From contig NZ_JADPEL010000012.1 of NCBI RefSeq assembly GCF_015667795.1, positions 49,872-113,871 of the forward strand: DNA of 64,000 nt, given 5' to 3'. Both the position numbers and the translations under genes were made by a program. Origin of the DNA: Clostridium sp. D53t1_180928_C8 (GTDB lineage Bacteria; Bacillota; Clostridia; Clostridiales; Clostridiaceae). This document shows, in pieces, positions 26,422 through 34,176 of this stretch (position 1 is the first letter of the stretch; every line of letters starts with the position of its first letter). The notes below the pieces were generated by a model, which was given only the letters and a program-made list of their open reading frames with translations, was not told the DNA's origin and searched no databases.

Positions 26422-27600
26422 ATGGATATAGAAAAAAGCTTTTTTAAAACTTTTCTAAAGAATTTCGATGAAATTTCTTTTAGATTAAAGTTTTGGGATG
26501 GTGAAGAAATAAAAATAGGACCAGATGAACCTAAATTTAGAATAATATTAAAGAAACCATTAAAGAAAAAGGATTTATTAACTAGTACTTCATTAACATT
26601 TGGTGAAGCATATATGAATGGAGATGTAGAAATAGAAGGTGACATGTTCACTGTATTTAATGAACTATTAAGATGCATAGATAAATTCTCAACAAACTTT
26701 AGTAGTTTAAAAAACATATTCTGTGGATCAACATGTATGAAAAAGCAAAAAGAAGAAGTTTCATCACATTATGATATAGGAAATGATTTTTATAAAATAT
26801 GGTTAGATGATACATTAAGCTATTCATGTGCATATTTTAAAAATGAGAATGAATCATTATATAATGCACAAATGAATAAGATTAATCATATATTGAAAAA
26901 GCTTAATTTAAGTGAAGGGTTAACTTTGCTTGATATTGGTTGTGGCTGGGGAGGGTTGCTTATAGAAGCAGCTAAGCAATATAAAGTGAAAGGATTAGGC
27001 ATAACTTTAAGTCGAGAGCAATATAAAAAGTTTAAAGAAAGAATAAAAAAAGAAAATTTAGAAGATTTATTAGAAGTAAGAATGATGGATTATAGAGAAT
27101 TAGAAAAGAGTGCTCTTTCATTTGATAGAGTTGTAAGTGTTGGTATGCTAGAGCATGTAGGTAGAGCAAATTATGATTTATTCTTTGAAAATATTGATGC
27201 TGTATTAAAGAATGGTGGATTATTTTTATTACATTACATAAGTGGACTTAAGGAATCTGAGGGAGATGCATGGATAAAGAAATATATATTCCCAGGTGGT
27301 GTTATACCAAGCTTTAGAGAAATAATAGAGATAGCAGCAGATTATAATTATCATACTATAGATGTAGAAAGCTTAAGATTACATTATAAAAAGACTTTAT
27401 TAAATTGGGCAAAGAACTTTGATGATAATATAGATGAAGTTAAAAAAATGTTTGATGAAAAATTTATAAGAATGTGGAGAATGTATCTATATTCTTGTGC
27501 AGCTTCATTTAATAATGGAGTAATAGACTTACATCAAATACTATTTGTAAAGGGAGTTAATAATAATTTGCCTATGACAAGAGAATACATGTATAAATAG
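26422..27600 (+). CDS. cfa: Cyclopropane-fatty-acyl-phospholipid synthase
   Basis: Transfers a methylene group from SAM to the double bond of unsaturated phospholipid acyl chains at the inner membrane surface. The 392 residues match the family. Motifs: SSHYDIGNDFYKIWLDDTLSYSCAYF as the lipid/active-site entry (given as region 112-138), the SAM site LLDIGCGWGGLLIEAA near 174, GITLSREQ near 200, SVGMLEHVG near 245, and the C-terminal active-site loop RMWRMYLYSCAASF. The ATG at 26422 follows GAGAGGAG; an upstream in-frame ATG at 26380 lies in the hairpin and is less likely. Transcribed alone from the segment after the inverted repeat. Confidence 0.96.
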   Translation: MDIEKSFFKTFLKNFDEISFRLKFWDGEEIKIGPDEPKFRIILKKPLKKKDLLTSTSLTFGEAYMNGDVEIEGDMFTVFNELLRCIDKFSTNFSSLKNIFCGSTCMKKQKEEVSSHYDIGNDFYKIWLDDTLSYSCAYFKNENESLYNAQMNKINHILKKLNLSEGLTLLDIGCGWGGLLIEAAKQYKVKGLGITLSREQYKKFKERIKKENLEDLLEVRMMDYRELEKSALSFDRVVSVGMLEHVGRANYDLFFENIDAVLKNGGLFLLHYISGLKESEGDAWIKKYIFPGGVIPSFREIIEIAADYNYHTIDVESLRLHYKKTLLNWAKNFDDNIDEVKKMFDEKFIRMWRMYLYSCAASFNNGVIDLHQILFVKGVNNNLPMTREYMYK

Positions 27601-27635
27601 ATAAAAATAATATTTTAGATATTAATAAATACTAA

Positions 27636-27669
27636 TTAAAAAAAGTGGCTGTTAAGCCACTTTTTTTAA
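27636..27669. terminator. Bidirectional terminator between cfa and ptsG
   Basis: Perfect 15-base arms (TTAAAAAAAGTGGCT and complement) with a four-base loop; A-run on one side and T-run on the other serve both converging genes. Confidence 0.92.
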
Positions 27670-27710
27670 CTCTAATATTTTAAATACATTAAATCTTTAT
27701 ATTAATAATA

Positions 27711-29390
27711 TTATTCACCAAGAATTTCGTTTATAGCATTTTTGTAAGCATCTGCTTTTGCACCGAAGATAGCTTGAACTCCGTTACCAACTTCAACAAC
27801 ACCAGCAGCACCAAGGTTCTTTAATTCTTCCTTGTTAACATTTGCTTTGTCTTTTACTTCAACTCTTAATCTTGTTATACAAGCATCAACAGATACTATG
27901 TTAGCTTCTCCACCTAAAGCAGCTAATACTAAAGGAGCTTTTTCAGCTATTTCACCTTTAGCTGAAGATTTTGGAGCAGCAGCTTCTGTAGCACCACCCT
28001 TAGCGTTTTGGTAATCAGCCTTAGTGTAAAGTTTAGTTTCACCTTCGTTTTCGTCTCTACCTGGAGTCTTTAAGTTCATCTTAGTGATCATGAAGTAGAA
28101 TACGAAGTAGTAAATTACTGCATATATAGCACCAACTATTAATACCCAGTACCAGTTAGTTGGAACTCCTGCACCTGCTGGAAGTAAACCGAATAATGAG
28201 TAGTCAATTACACCACCAGAGAATGTCATACCGATAAATACGTTGAATATATCCATTAACATGAATGATAAACCTGCTAATACACAGTGAACAACATATA
28301 ATACTGGAGCAACGAATAAGAATGTAAATTCTAATGGTTCAGTTATACCAGTTAAGAATGAAGTTACAGCAGCAGCTAATAATAATGATCCAACAGCTTT
28401 TCTCTTGCTTGGAAGAGCTGCTTTATACATAGCAAATGCAGCAGCTGGAAGACCGAACATCATGAATGGGAATTTACCAGCCATGAATCTAGTAGTTCCA
28501 CTAACGATATCGTTCATAGTTGAAGCTGAAGCACCAACTAAATCAGTCATGCTTGATAATTGAACGAAGTAAGCAGTGTTAGCACCAGCAACAGTTTGAA
28601 CAGCACCGTTAACTAAAACGTTAGCTTCAACGAATGATCCAAACCAGAATGGAGTATAGAATACGTGGTGTAATCCAAATGGAATTAACGCTCTTTCAAT
28701 TACTCCGTAGAAGAAAGTACCGATTGTACCAGCTTCTCTAACAAGGTTAGCAACAATAGAAATACCATCTTGAACAACTGGCCATGCAAATGCAAGTACT
28801 GCACCAACTAAAGCCATTGTAAGTGAAGTTATTATTGGAACAAATCTTGCACCTGAGAAGAATCCAATAACTGGTGGTAATTGAATTGTGCAGAATTTGT
28901 TGTGTAATAATGAAGTAACTATACCAGTTATAATACCACCAAATACAGACATATTTAATGTGAATATACCTAAGTTAGTAGTTATATAAGTTCCATATTC
29001 ACCAACTGAATCTGGAGTAAGAACTCCTAATTGAGTAACTCCTAAAGCTAAAAGTGTAGAAACAACTTGGTTCATTACGATAAATCCAAATACTGAAGCT
29101 AAAGCAGCAGTACCTTTATCTTTTTTAGCTAAACCAACAGCAACACCAACAGCGAATAGTAAAGGTAAGTTACCGAATACTATATCACCTATATTTTTCA
29201 TAACAGTTAAAACAGCTGTAATAGCTGGGATGTTAACAAATGCTATTAATGGTTCATAAACAGCAGGTGGATTGTTTAATCCAGCTATTCCTAGTAATGC
29301 ACCACCAACTCCTAGTAAGATACCAGCGATTGGAAGTGCTGCAATTGGAAGCATGATTGCTTTACCGATTCTTTGTAAAAATTGCATCAT
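27711..29390 (-). CDS. ptsG: PTS glucose-family transporter, EIICB
   Basis: Imports and phosphorylates a hexose, most likely glucose. The 559 residues comprise the EIIC domain (about 1-420: MLPIAALPIAGILLGVG at the start, AGKFPFMMFGLPAAAFAMY and FLTGITEPLEFTFLF later) and a C-terminal EIIB domain with the phosphorylated Cys in VDACITRLRVEV. There is no EIIA domain, so a separate or shared EIIA is needed. An Ala/Pro-rich linker joins the domains. N-acetylglucosamine transport (NagE) is the main alternative, but the leader carries a GlcT-type RNA antiterminator site, which favours glucose. Codon bias suggests high expression. Confidence 0.85.
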   Translation of the reverse strand: MMQFLQRIGKAIMLPIAALPIAGILLGVGGALLGIAGLNNPPAVYEPLIAFVNIPAITAVLTVMKNIGDIVFGNLPLLFAVGVAVGLAKKDKGTAALASVFGFIVMNQVVSTLLALGVTQLGVLTPDSVGEYGTYITTNLGIFTLNMSVFGGIITGIVTSLLHNKFCTIQLPPVIGFFSGARFVPIITSLTMALVGAVLAFAWPVVQDGISIVANLVREAGTIGTFFYGVIERALIPFGLHHVFYTPFWFGSFVEANVLVNGAVQTVAGANTAYFVQLSSMTDLVGASASTMNDIVSGTTRFMAGKFPFMMFGLPAAAFAMYKAALPSKRKAVGSLLLAAAVTSFLTGITEPLEFTFLFVAPVLYVVHCVLAGLSFMLMDIFNVFIGMTFSGGVIDYSLFGLLPAGAGVPTNWYWVLIVGAIYAVIYYFVFYFMITKMNLKTPGRDENEGETKLYTKADYQNAKGGATEAAAPKSSAKGEIAEKAPLVLAALGGEANIVSVDACITRLRVEVKDKANVNKEELKNLGAAGVVEVGNGVQAIFGAKADAYKNAINEILGE

Positions 29391-29460
29391 TTTATTATTC
29401 CTCCTAAAAATTATTAATTTAAAATTGAACTATAATGACATGAGCCTAAAGCTTTTTTGA

Positions 29461-29550
29461 AAAATAAAAAAGGCTCAAATATCTATAAATTAATATAATT
29501 ATCCTCCCTTATTATTTGAGATAAAAATATAATTTATACATATTTAAGCC
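29461..29550 (-). terminator. Leader terminator of ptsG
   Basis: On the minus strand GGCTTAAATAT (29540-29550) pairs with ATATTTGAGCC (29472-29482), which is followed by TTTTTTATTTT. An alternative inner arm CTCAAATAAT (29511-29520) can pair with the same 3' arm. The outer 5' arm overlaps the 3' end of the antiterminator site. Confidence 0.7.
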
Positions 29551-29576
29551 TTGCCTGCTTTACCAGTAACACGCTT
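29546..29576 (-). promoter_or_regulatory. Ribonucleic antiterminator (RAT) site, GlcT type, in the ptsG leader
   Basis: The minus strand reads AAGCGTGTTACTGG, TAAAG, then CAGGCAAGGCTT. This has the GTTACTG and CAGGCA halves of RAT hairpins bound by BglG/GlcT-family proteins, and it overlaps the terminator arm as these switches require. When glucose is present the dephosphorylated antiterminator is expected to stabilise it and allow ptsG transcription. Confidence 0.75.
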
Positions 29577-29597
29577 GCTATTCAATTTACAAAAGTA

Positions 29598-29626
29598 ATG
29601 ATAGCATAGTAAAAAAAAACTGTAAA
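29598..29626 (-). promoter_or_regulatory. Sigma-A promoter of ptsG
   Basis: Minus strand TTTACA (29621-29626), 17 bases, TATCAT (29598-29603), placing the start just before the RAT site. Confidence 0.7.
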
Positions 29627-29796
29627 GGTTTTTTGAAAAAAATTTTATTTTCATAAAAAAATTTAAATAAACTTTGAATAAACAGTAAAAAAGTTTTTAA
29701 AATTATGAATAATTCAATAAATCCATATTATTCATATTGAGATTTTTAAACTTATTCTATAAAATAGAAATTACTAAATACTAGGGGGATGACCAA

Positions 29797-29973
29797 ATGG
29801 CATACATAGTTTCATATGCATTATTAATAGCAGCTGGATTTTGTTCATATAAATTAGCTAAAGAAAAATTACAAAATCATGTTTTATGGCCTATATTAAC
29901 AATTATTTTAGGACCAGGAATATTTATAATTCAATACTTAGTAACAATATTTAAGAAAAAGACAATAGTATAA
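29797..29973 (+). CDS. Small two-helix membrane protein (58 residues)
   Basis: ATG follows AGGGGGATG at good spacing. The product starts MAYIVSYALLIAAGFCSYKL, has a second hydrophobic helix (WPILTIILGPGIFIIQYLV) and a basic tail KKKTIV, so the C-terminus is probably cytoplasmic. A strong terminator follows directly. I do not recognise the family; small size, ribosome site and terminator support a real gene. Confidence 0.7.
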   Translation: MAYIVSYALLIAAGFCSYKLAKEKLQNHVLWPILTIILGPGIFIIQYLVTIFKKKTIV

Positions 29974-29981
29974 TTAAATTA

Positions 29982-30034
29982 AAGCTGTAGCTAATATTAG
30001 ATAAAAAAATCTGATATGCTACAGCTTATTTTTA
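29982..30034 (+). terminator. Terminator after the small membrane protein gene
   Basis: AAGCTGTAGC and GCTACAGCTT arms with a 26-base loop, then ATTTTTAT. Confidence 0.8.
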
Positions 30035-30168
30035 TGTTCAAAAATATAAAGTTTTAATTTAAATATGATTATATGAATTTGATTAAGTAATAATAAATGA
30101 TAAATTTATTTATAGAAAATGTGTATAATTTTATTGTTGTGTGTAAAGTGTCTTAATAGTGTTAAAAG

Positions 30169-30441
30169 TTATCCACAAAATGTGGATAACTTTAAAAAAC
30201 TGTTGAAAACTTTTTAAAACCTATTGACACAACATATTAGGGTATCAGAAAAATATACAACAAGATAGGGGGGATTGTAGAAAAAACACATAGAATGTTG
30301 AAATAAAAAAATCGAACAAGCATTCTATTAAAAAGTTATCAACAATATTAACATAATTGTGGACAAAATCTGTGGATAACATGGCTTTTTACTAAATATA
30401 GAAATAAAAACTTTAATTTCAAGATGAAAAGTTGTGGATAA
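30169..30441. promoter_or_regulatory. DnaA-box cluster upstream of sfsA
   Basis: Four perfect TTATCCACA boxes: 30169-30177 forward, and 30181-30189, 30371-30379 and 30433-30441 reverse. Two one-mismatch boxes are TTATCAACA at 30336-30344 and the reverse of TGTGGACAA at 30358-30366. The first two face each other three bases apart. The region (about 480 bases, 30035-30517) has no gene. No dnaA, dnaN or rpmH is nearby, so this is unlikely to be the chromosomal origin; a DnaA titration or regulatory site is more likely. Confidence 0.75.
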
Positions 30442-30517
30442 CTCTTATTAAGAGATATAATAATAAGAAAATAAATGAATAATATTAATATAAATTGTAA
30501 TATTTTAAGGAGAAAAG

Positions 30518-31210
30518 ATGAAATATAATAAAAAAATAGTTAAAGCGGAATTTATAAGTAGACCTAATAGATTTAATGCTATTGTAAAACTTGATGGAGA
30601 AGAAATAAAAGTTCATGTACCTAATACAGGAAGATGTAGAGAAATATTAGTACCTGGATGCACTGTGTTTTTAAGAGAAGAAACTAACCCTACAAGGAAG
30701 ACCCCCTATGATTTAATTGCAGTATATAAAGAAGAAAAACTTATAAGTATAGATTCTCAGATACCCAATAAAGTAGTTGATGAAGCATTAAAGAATAAAA
30801 AGATAAAGGGATTAGAAGAGTATACTAATATTTTAAGAGAAAAAACCTTTGGAAAAAGTAGATTTGATTTTAAAATAGCCACAGAAGATAATAAAGAGTA
30901 TTATTTAGAAGTAAAAGGGGTTACTTTAGAGGAAGATGGATATGCAAGGTTTCCAGATGCACCAACAGAAAGAGGCGCTAGGCATTTATTAGAGTTAGTT
31001 GAGGCAAAAAAGCAGGGGTATGGAGCAGGTGCAATGTTTTTAATACAATTAGAAGCTGTTAATAAATTTTCTCCAAATGATATAAGAGATAAAGAGTTTG
31101 GAGAAGCTTTAAGGTTTGCAAAAGAAAATGGAGTGGATATTTTTGCATACAATTGTATAGTAACTGAAGATGGAATAGAAATAAATGAACCGGTAGAAAT
31201 TATTATATAG
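30518..31210 (+). CDS. sfsA: Sugar fermentation stimulation protein homolog SfsA
   Basis: A 230-residue member of the SfsA family, DNA-binding proteins with a nuclease-like fold first found to affect maltose metabolism in E. coli; the true role is unclear. Family marks include FNAIVKLDGEEIKVHVPNTGR near residue 19 (given as a region), RKTPYDLIAVYK, YYLEVKGVTLEEDGYARFPDAPTERG (region 128-153) and AMFLIQLEA. AAGGAG precedes the ATG. The upstream DnaA boxes could connect its expression with replication. A bidirectional terminator follows. Confidence 0.94.
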   Translation: MKYNKKIVKAEFISRPNRFNAIVKLDGEEIKVHVPNTGRCREILVPGCTVFLREETNPTRKTPYDLIAVYKEEKLISIDSQIPNKVVDEALKNKKIKGLEEYTNILREKTFGKSRFDFKIATEDNKEYYLEVKGVTLEEDGYARFPDAPTERGARHLLELVEAKKQGYGAGAMFLIQLEAVNKFSPNDIRDKEFGEALRFAKENGVDIFAYNCIVTEDGIEINEPVEIII

Positions 31211-31214
31211 AAAA

Positions 31215-31246
31215 ATTAAGAGTTGCATAAAAGCAACTCTTAATTA
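31215..31246. terminator. Bidirectional terminator between sfsA and the minus-strand pair
   Basis: ATTAAGAGTTGC and GCAACTCTTAAT perfect arms, loop of six. It overlaps the end of the minus-strand gene. Confidence 0.8.
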
Positions 31247-31587
31247 GATTCTTCTCTAATTATGCTAATTTTTAAGATTCCATCTTTATAAGAGATTTTA
31301 GCGGAGTTTATCATCATACCAACTAATGTAAGTTCAGAATCAAATTCACATTCACCACCAAGATTCCAATAGTAATTTTCAACTTCATATTGTCTTGGGG
31401 TATTTAAAATATTAGCTAAAGACTCTAATTCATCTTTTGAAATACTACCAACTTGTCCATAAATATTAAAATAAGAATTTTCATTATCAGAGCTTAAATC
31501 AATATGAACATCAACAGTTCCTAGCTTATAAAAGTAAGCAATTAATTCATTAATAATCTTAATGTTTTTTTCAATTTTAAATTTCAT
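31240..31587 (-). CDS. Hypothetical 115-residue protein
   Basis: Family not recognised. It is a small, acidic, soluble alpha/beta protein (MKFKIEKNIKIINELIAYF at the start, then LGTVDVHIDLSSDNENSYF), with YYWNLGGECEFDSELTLVGMM in the second half and no Cys motif or membrane helix. It starts four bases after the end of the DUF1576 gene, with AAAGGAG inside the end of that gene, so the two form an operon and translation may be coupled. Confidence 0.7.
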   Translation of the reverse strand: MKFKIEKNIKIINELIAYFYKLGTVDVHIDLSSDNENSYFNIYGQVGSISKDELESLANILNTPRQYEVENYYWNLGGECEFDSELTLVGMMINSAKISYKDGILKISIIREESN

Positions 31588-31591
31588 AAGT

Positions 31592-32833
31592 TTAGATCTC
31601 CTTTTTAAAGGTAGTTATTAATGGAATTAATATCATTGCAACAAAACCTCCAGCTAAACCATTATTATAAAGATTAAGACCACCATGTAAATACCCTATG
31701 TTTGTAACTATATTAACATGAATTATACCAGCTAAAACACCATATTTCCAGCCAAACTTCCCACAAATAGGAGCAAGTGTAGTAGAAAATAATATAGATA
31801 ATAATAAAGAAGGTGAAGTAACTCCATTTACATTAAATATAGCAGCAATTGTAGCTCCTATAATTATAGGAATAGTATTCTTAATATTCTTACCAAAACA
31901 ACTAAAACCTATTATGGTAAAAATCCCACATATGGTAGCACCATTTAAATCACCACCGATTAAAATAACAAAACAAGTTGCTAAAATACCTAAGACCCCC
32001 ATGTTTATATAGGTAGTTTCTCCAAAAACAATATAAAAGTCACTTATTAATCTACCAGTTTGCTTATTAATATTAATAAGGTTAGTTTTTTTATTCTTAC
32101 CATAAATTACTCCAATAATGATTAAATAAACGCAACAAATCATAAGAAGGATAAATAGAATTTTATTTGATCCAGTATGCCAGACAAGTCTAGAATCTAA
32201 ATCTATACCAAAGCCTCTCATCATTGACATTAATAATGTTGCAAGTAGTCCACTAGCAAAGCCTATATTATATAAATTATAACCATTATGAGCCTTAATG
32301 CTATGTGAAGCTATAGGTGGCAATATAAATCCAACAGCAATACCAAGTAATATACCTAATATTAATGGAATAGGCCCTGTTATATTATTACTAAAGCTAA
32401 CCTGACTTACTACTGGAGAAAGAGAAGTACCTAATAAAGCAACTAATATATAATTAAGAAAAGGTTCTTTTTGATATTTAGAAAATAAATATACGCCTAG
32501 TATTATAGGCCATATATTAAATATATTTTTACCTAAAAATGAAAAACCAGTCATAAGCCATAGAGACATTATAGTTGATCCATTAGGCTTAATTCCTATA
32601 ATCATTAAAAGTAATAATGATAATAAACTTGTTAAAGCAGCATTTACTAAAGCCGCTCCAATTCCTCCAACAGCCATATAATCAGTTATTAATATATCTG
32701 ATGACAGTATTATAGCTTTTAGTCCAGAGAAAATTTCTGAAGGTGTATCTAAGCAAAAAGCAAATACAATAAGAAATAAATACAGAATGGAAAGGATTAC
32801 ATAGGGAGGGTAATAATTTTTTAATAATTTCAT
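31592..32833 (-). CDS. DUF1576-family integral membrane protein
   Basis: A 413-residue polytopic protein with about 12 hydrophobic segments and little soluble sequence. It appears to be two homologous halves: Gly-rich patterns such as MAVGGIGAALVNAALTSL in the first and INMGVLGILATCFVILIGG in the second, and paired [20 protein letters not shown] and HGGLNLYNNGLAGGFVAMIL motifs (regions). I place it in DUF1576 from this repeated NxYNxGxAxG pattern. Function unknown; a transporter is likely. The minus-strand ATG follows TGAGGTG. Confidence 0.75.
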   Translation of the reverse strand: MKLLKNYYPPYVILSILYLFLIVFAFCLDTPSEIFSGLKAIILSSDILITDYMAVGGIGAALVNAALTSLLSLLLLMIIGIKPNGSTIMSLWLMTGFSFLGKNIFNIWPIILGVYLFSKYQKEPFLNYILVALLGTSLSPVVSQVSFSNNITGPIPLILGILLGIAVGFILPPIASHSIKAHNGYNLYNIGFASGLLATLLMSMMRGFGIDLDSRLVWHTGSNKILFILLMICCVYLIIIGVIYGKNKKTNLININKQTGRLISDFYIVFGETTYINMGVLGILATCFVILIGGDLNGATICGIFTIIGFSCFGKNIKNTIPIIIGATIAAIFNVNGVTSPSLLLSILFSTTLAPICGKFGWKYGVLAGIIHVNIVTNIGYLHGGLNLYNNGLAGGFVAMILIPLITTFKKEI

Positions 32834-33019
32834 TCAAACACCTCATAAGTCATAACCAAAATTTAAATTTGATTAATCGATATTAAATATATTTTATCAA
32901 ATAATTGTTAAGATTTATATAGAATGTGTTAAATTTATGGCATTTTAATATAAACTTCTTTAAAATTTAATTTAAAATAGTATAATAATACTTATAAATT
33001 TATTGATAGGGGTGTTTTA

Positions 33020-33694
33020 ATGGAGATAAAAAAGCATAAAACTGTGCCTGAGATTAAAGGACTTCTAAGAAGCCATGTAGTAGAAGTACCACCTTGTATT
33101 AGAGATTGTTCAGGGATAAAAATATTTGGAAAAAGAATAAAATCATTACTATTTACAACTGATGTTGCAATTATAAGAAATACAAATGCAGATGCAATAA
33201 TAGCTGTATATCCATTTACTCCTCAACCATTAATAACAGCAGCATTAGTTATGGCAGCGGATGTACCGGTTTTTTGTGGTGTTGGGGGAGGAATAACTCA
33301 AGGTAAAAGAGTAGTCAATTTAGCACTAGATGCTGAGTTTAAAGGAGCTATGGGAGTAGTTGTAAATTCACCTACATCAAATGAAGTAGTTTCAAAGATA
33401 AGAAAAACAATAGATATACCGTTAATAGTTACAGTAGTTTCAATTCATGAGAATATAAGAGAAAGAATAGAAGCAGGGGCAACAATATTAAATGTTTCAG
33501 GGGGAAAAAATACTCCAGAAATAGTAATGAAGATAAGAGAAGAGTTCCCGGACTTCCCTGTAATCGCTACAGGAGGGCCTACTGAAGAGACTATAAGAAA
33601 AACAATTGATGCAGGAGCTAATGCTATCACTTATACACCACCAGCAAATGGAGATACTATGAGTGGGTTGATGGATAAATATAGAAGTATATAA
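33020..33694 (+). CDS. Predicted TIM-barrel phosphate-binding protein
   Basis: A 224-residue soluble protein. The pattern of short strands followed by Gly-rich turns (FCGVGGGITQG, GVVVNSPTSNEVV, ILNVSGGKNTPEIV, VIATGGPTEETIRKTIDAGANAITYTPP as a region) looks like a beta/alpha barrel with a C-terminal phosphate-binding GG loop, as in indole-glycerol-phosphate synthase-like or KDPG aldolase-like enzymes. Often listed only as a hydrolase in clostridia. RBS is GGGGTG. The lysine riboswitch starts about 100 bases after its stop, so it is not part of the lysA unit. Confidence 0.6.
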   Translation: MEIKKHKTVPEIKGLLRSHVVEVPPCIRDCSGIKIFGKRIKSLLFTTDVAIIRNTNADAIIAVYPFTPQPLITAALVMAADVPVFCGVGGGITQGKRVVNLALDAEFKGAMGVVVNSPTSNEVVSKIRKTIDIPLIVTVVSIHENIRERIEAGATILNVSGGKNTPEIVMKIREEFPDFPVIATGGPTEETIRKTIDAGANAITYTPPANGDTMSGLMDKYRSI

Positions 33695-33722
33695 TTAAAA
33701 TGGAATAAAGATTAAAATATGG

Positions 33723-33750
33723 TTGAATAATTTTAGTTATATGGTATCAT
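33723..33750 (+). promoter_or_regulatory. Promoter of the lysA leader
   Basis: TTGAAT, 16 bases, TATCAT, placing the start about 40 bases before the riboswitch core. Confidence 0.5.
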
Positions 33751-33790
33751 ATTATTAAACATGAACATACAATATAGAAGCTAATAGAAT

Positions 33791-33956
33791 ACCTATGTTA
33801 GAGGAGCCGTTTATAAAGAGTAATAAATAGGAGTCGACGGGCAAAGATTATTTATGAAAGGTATAATGGCCGAAGAAATAATTTATGTAAAAAGTTATTT
33901 CTGGGTATACATATAATATATGTATAACTGTCACGGAAGTGGAGTGCTAAAAAGGT
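33791..33956 (+). promoter_or_regulatory. Lysine riboswitch (L box) of lysA
   Basis: Recognisable conserved segments in order: TTAGAGGAGCCG, AAGAGTAATAA, GAGTCGACGGGCAAAG, ATGAAAGGTATAATGGCCGAAG, CTGGGTAT, TAACTGTCACGG and GTGGAGTGCTAA. ACCTATGTTAG at the 5' end can pair with CTAAAAAGGT at the 3' end as P1. A terminator follows before lysA. High lysine should turn lysA off. Confidence 0.92.
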
Positions 33957-34025
33957 GCGATTATTAAATTGTTCAATTGTATTTATTGAATTTATTTTGA
34001 AAAAATTGCATTTTAAATAAGCATA

Positions 34026-34063
34026 ACTACCATTATAGGTTTTTCTATAGTGGTAATTTTTTT
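34026..34063 (+). terminator. Riboswitch-controlled terminator before lysA
   Basis: ACCATTATAG and CTATAGTGGT arms with a short T-rich loop, followed by AATTTTTTTATG. The expression platform of the lysine riboswitch. Confidence 0.85.
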
Positions 34064-34176
34064 ATGTTTTTTTAATATTAAAAAAGAAGTTAGAACTTCA
34101 AAGTTAGCAATTTTCAAAAATTTTAAATTAATTGTTAAGGAGTGACTACTAACTAAATTAAGTGGAGGCAATAGCA

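Noticed and set aside
30169-30441. Chromosomal replication origin
   Set aside because: DnaA boxes are present but dnaA, dnaN, rpmH and gyr genes are not, and flanking genes are unrelated to the origin region.
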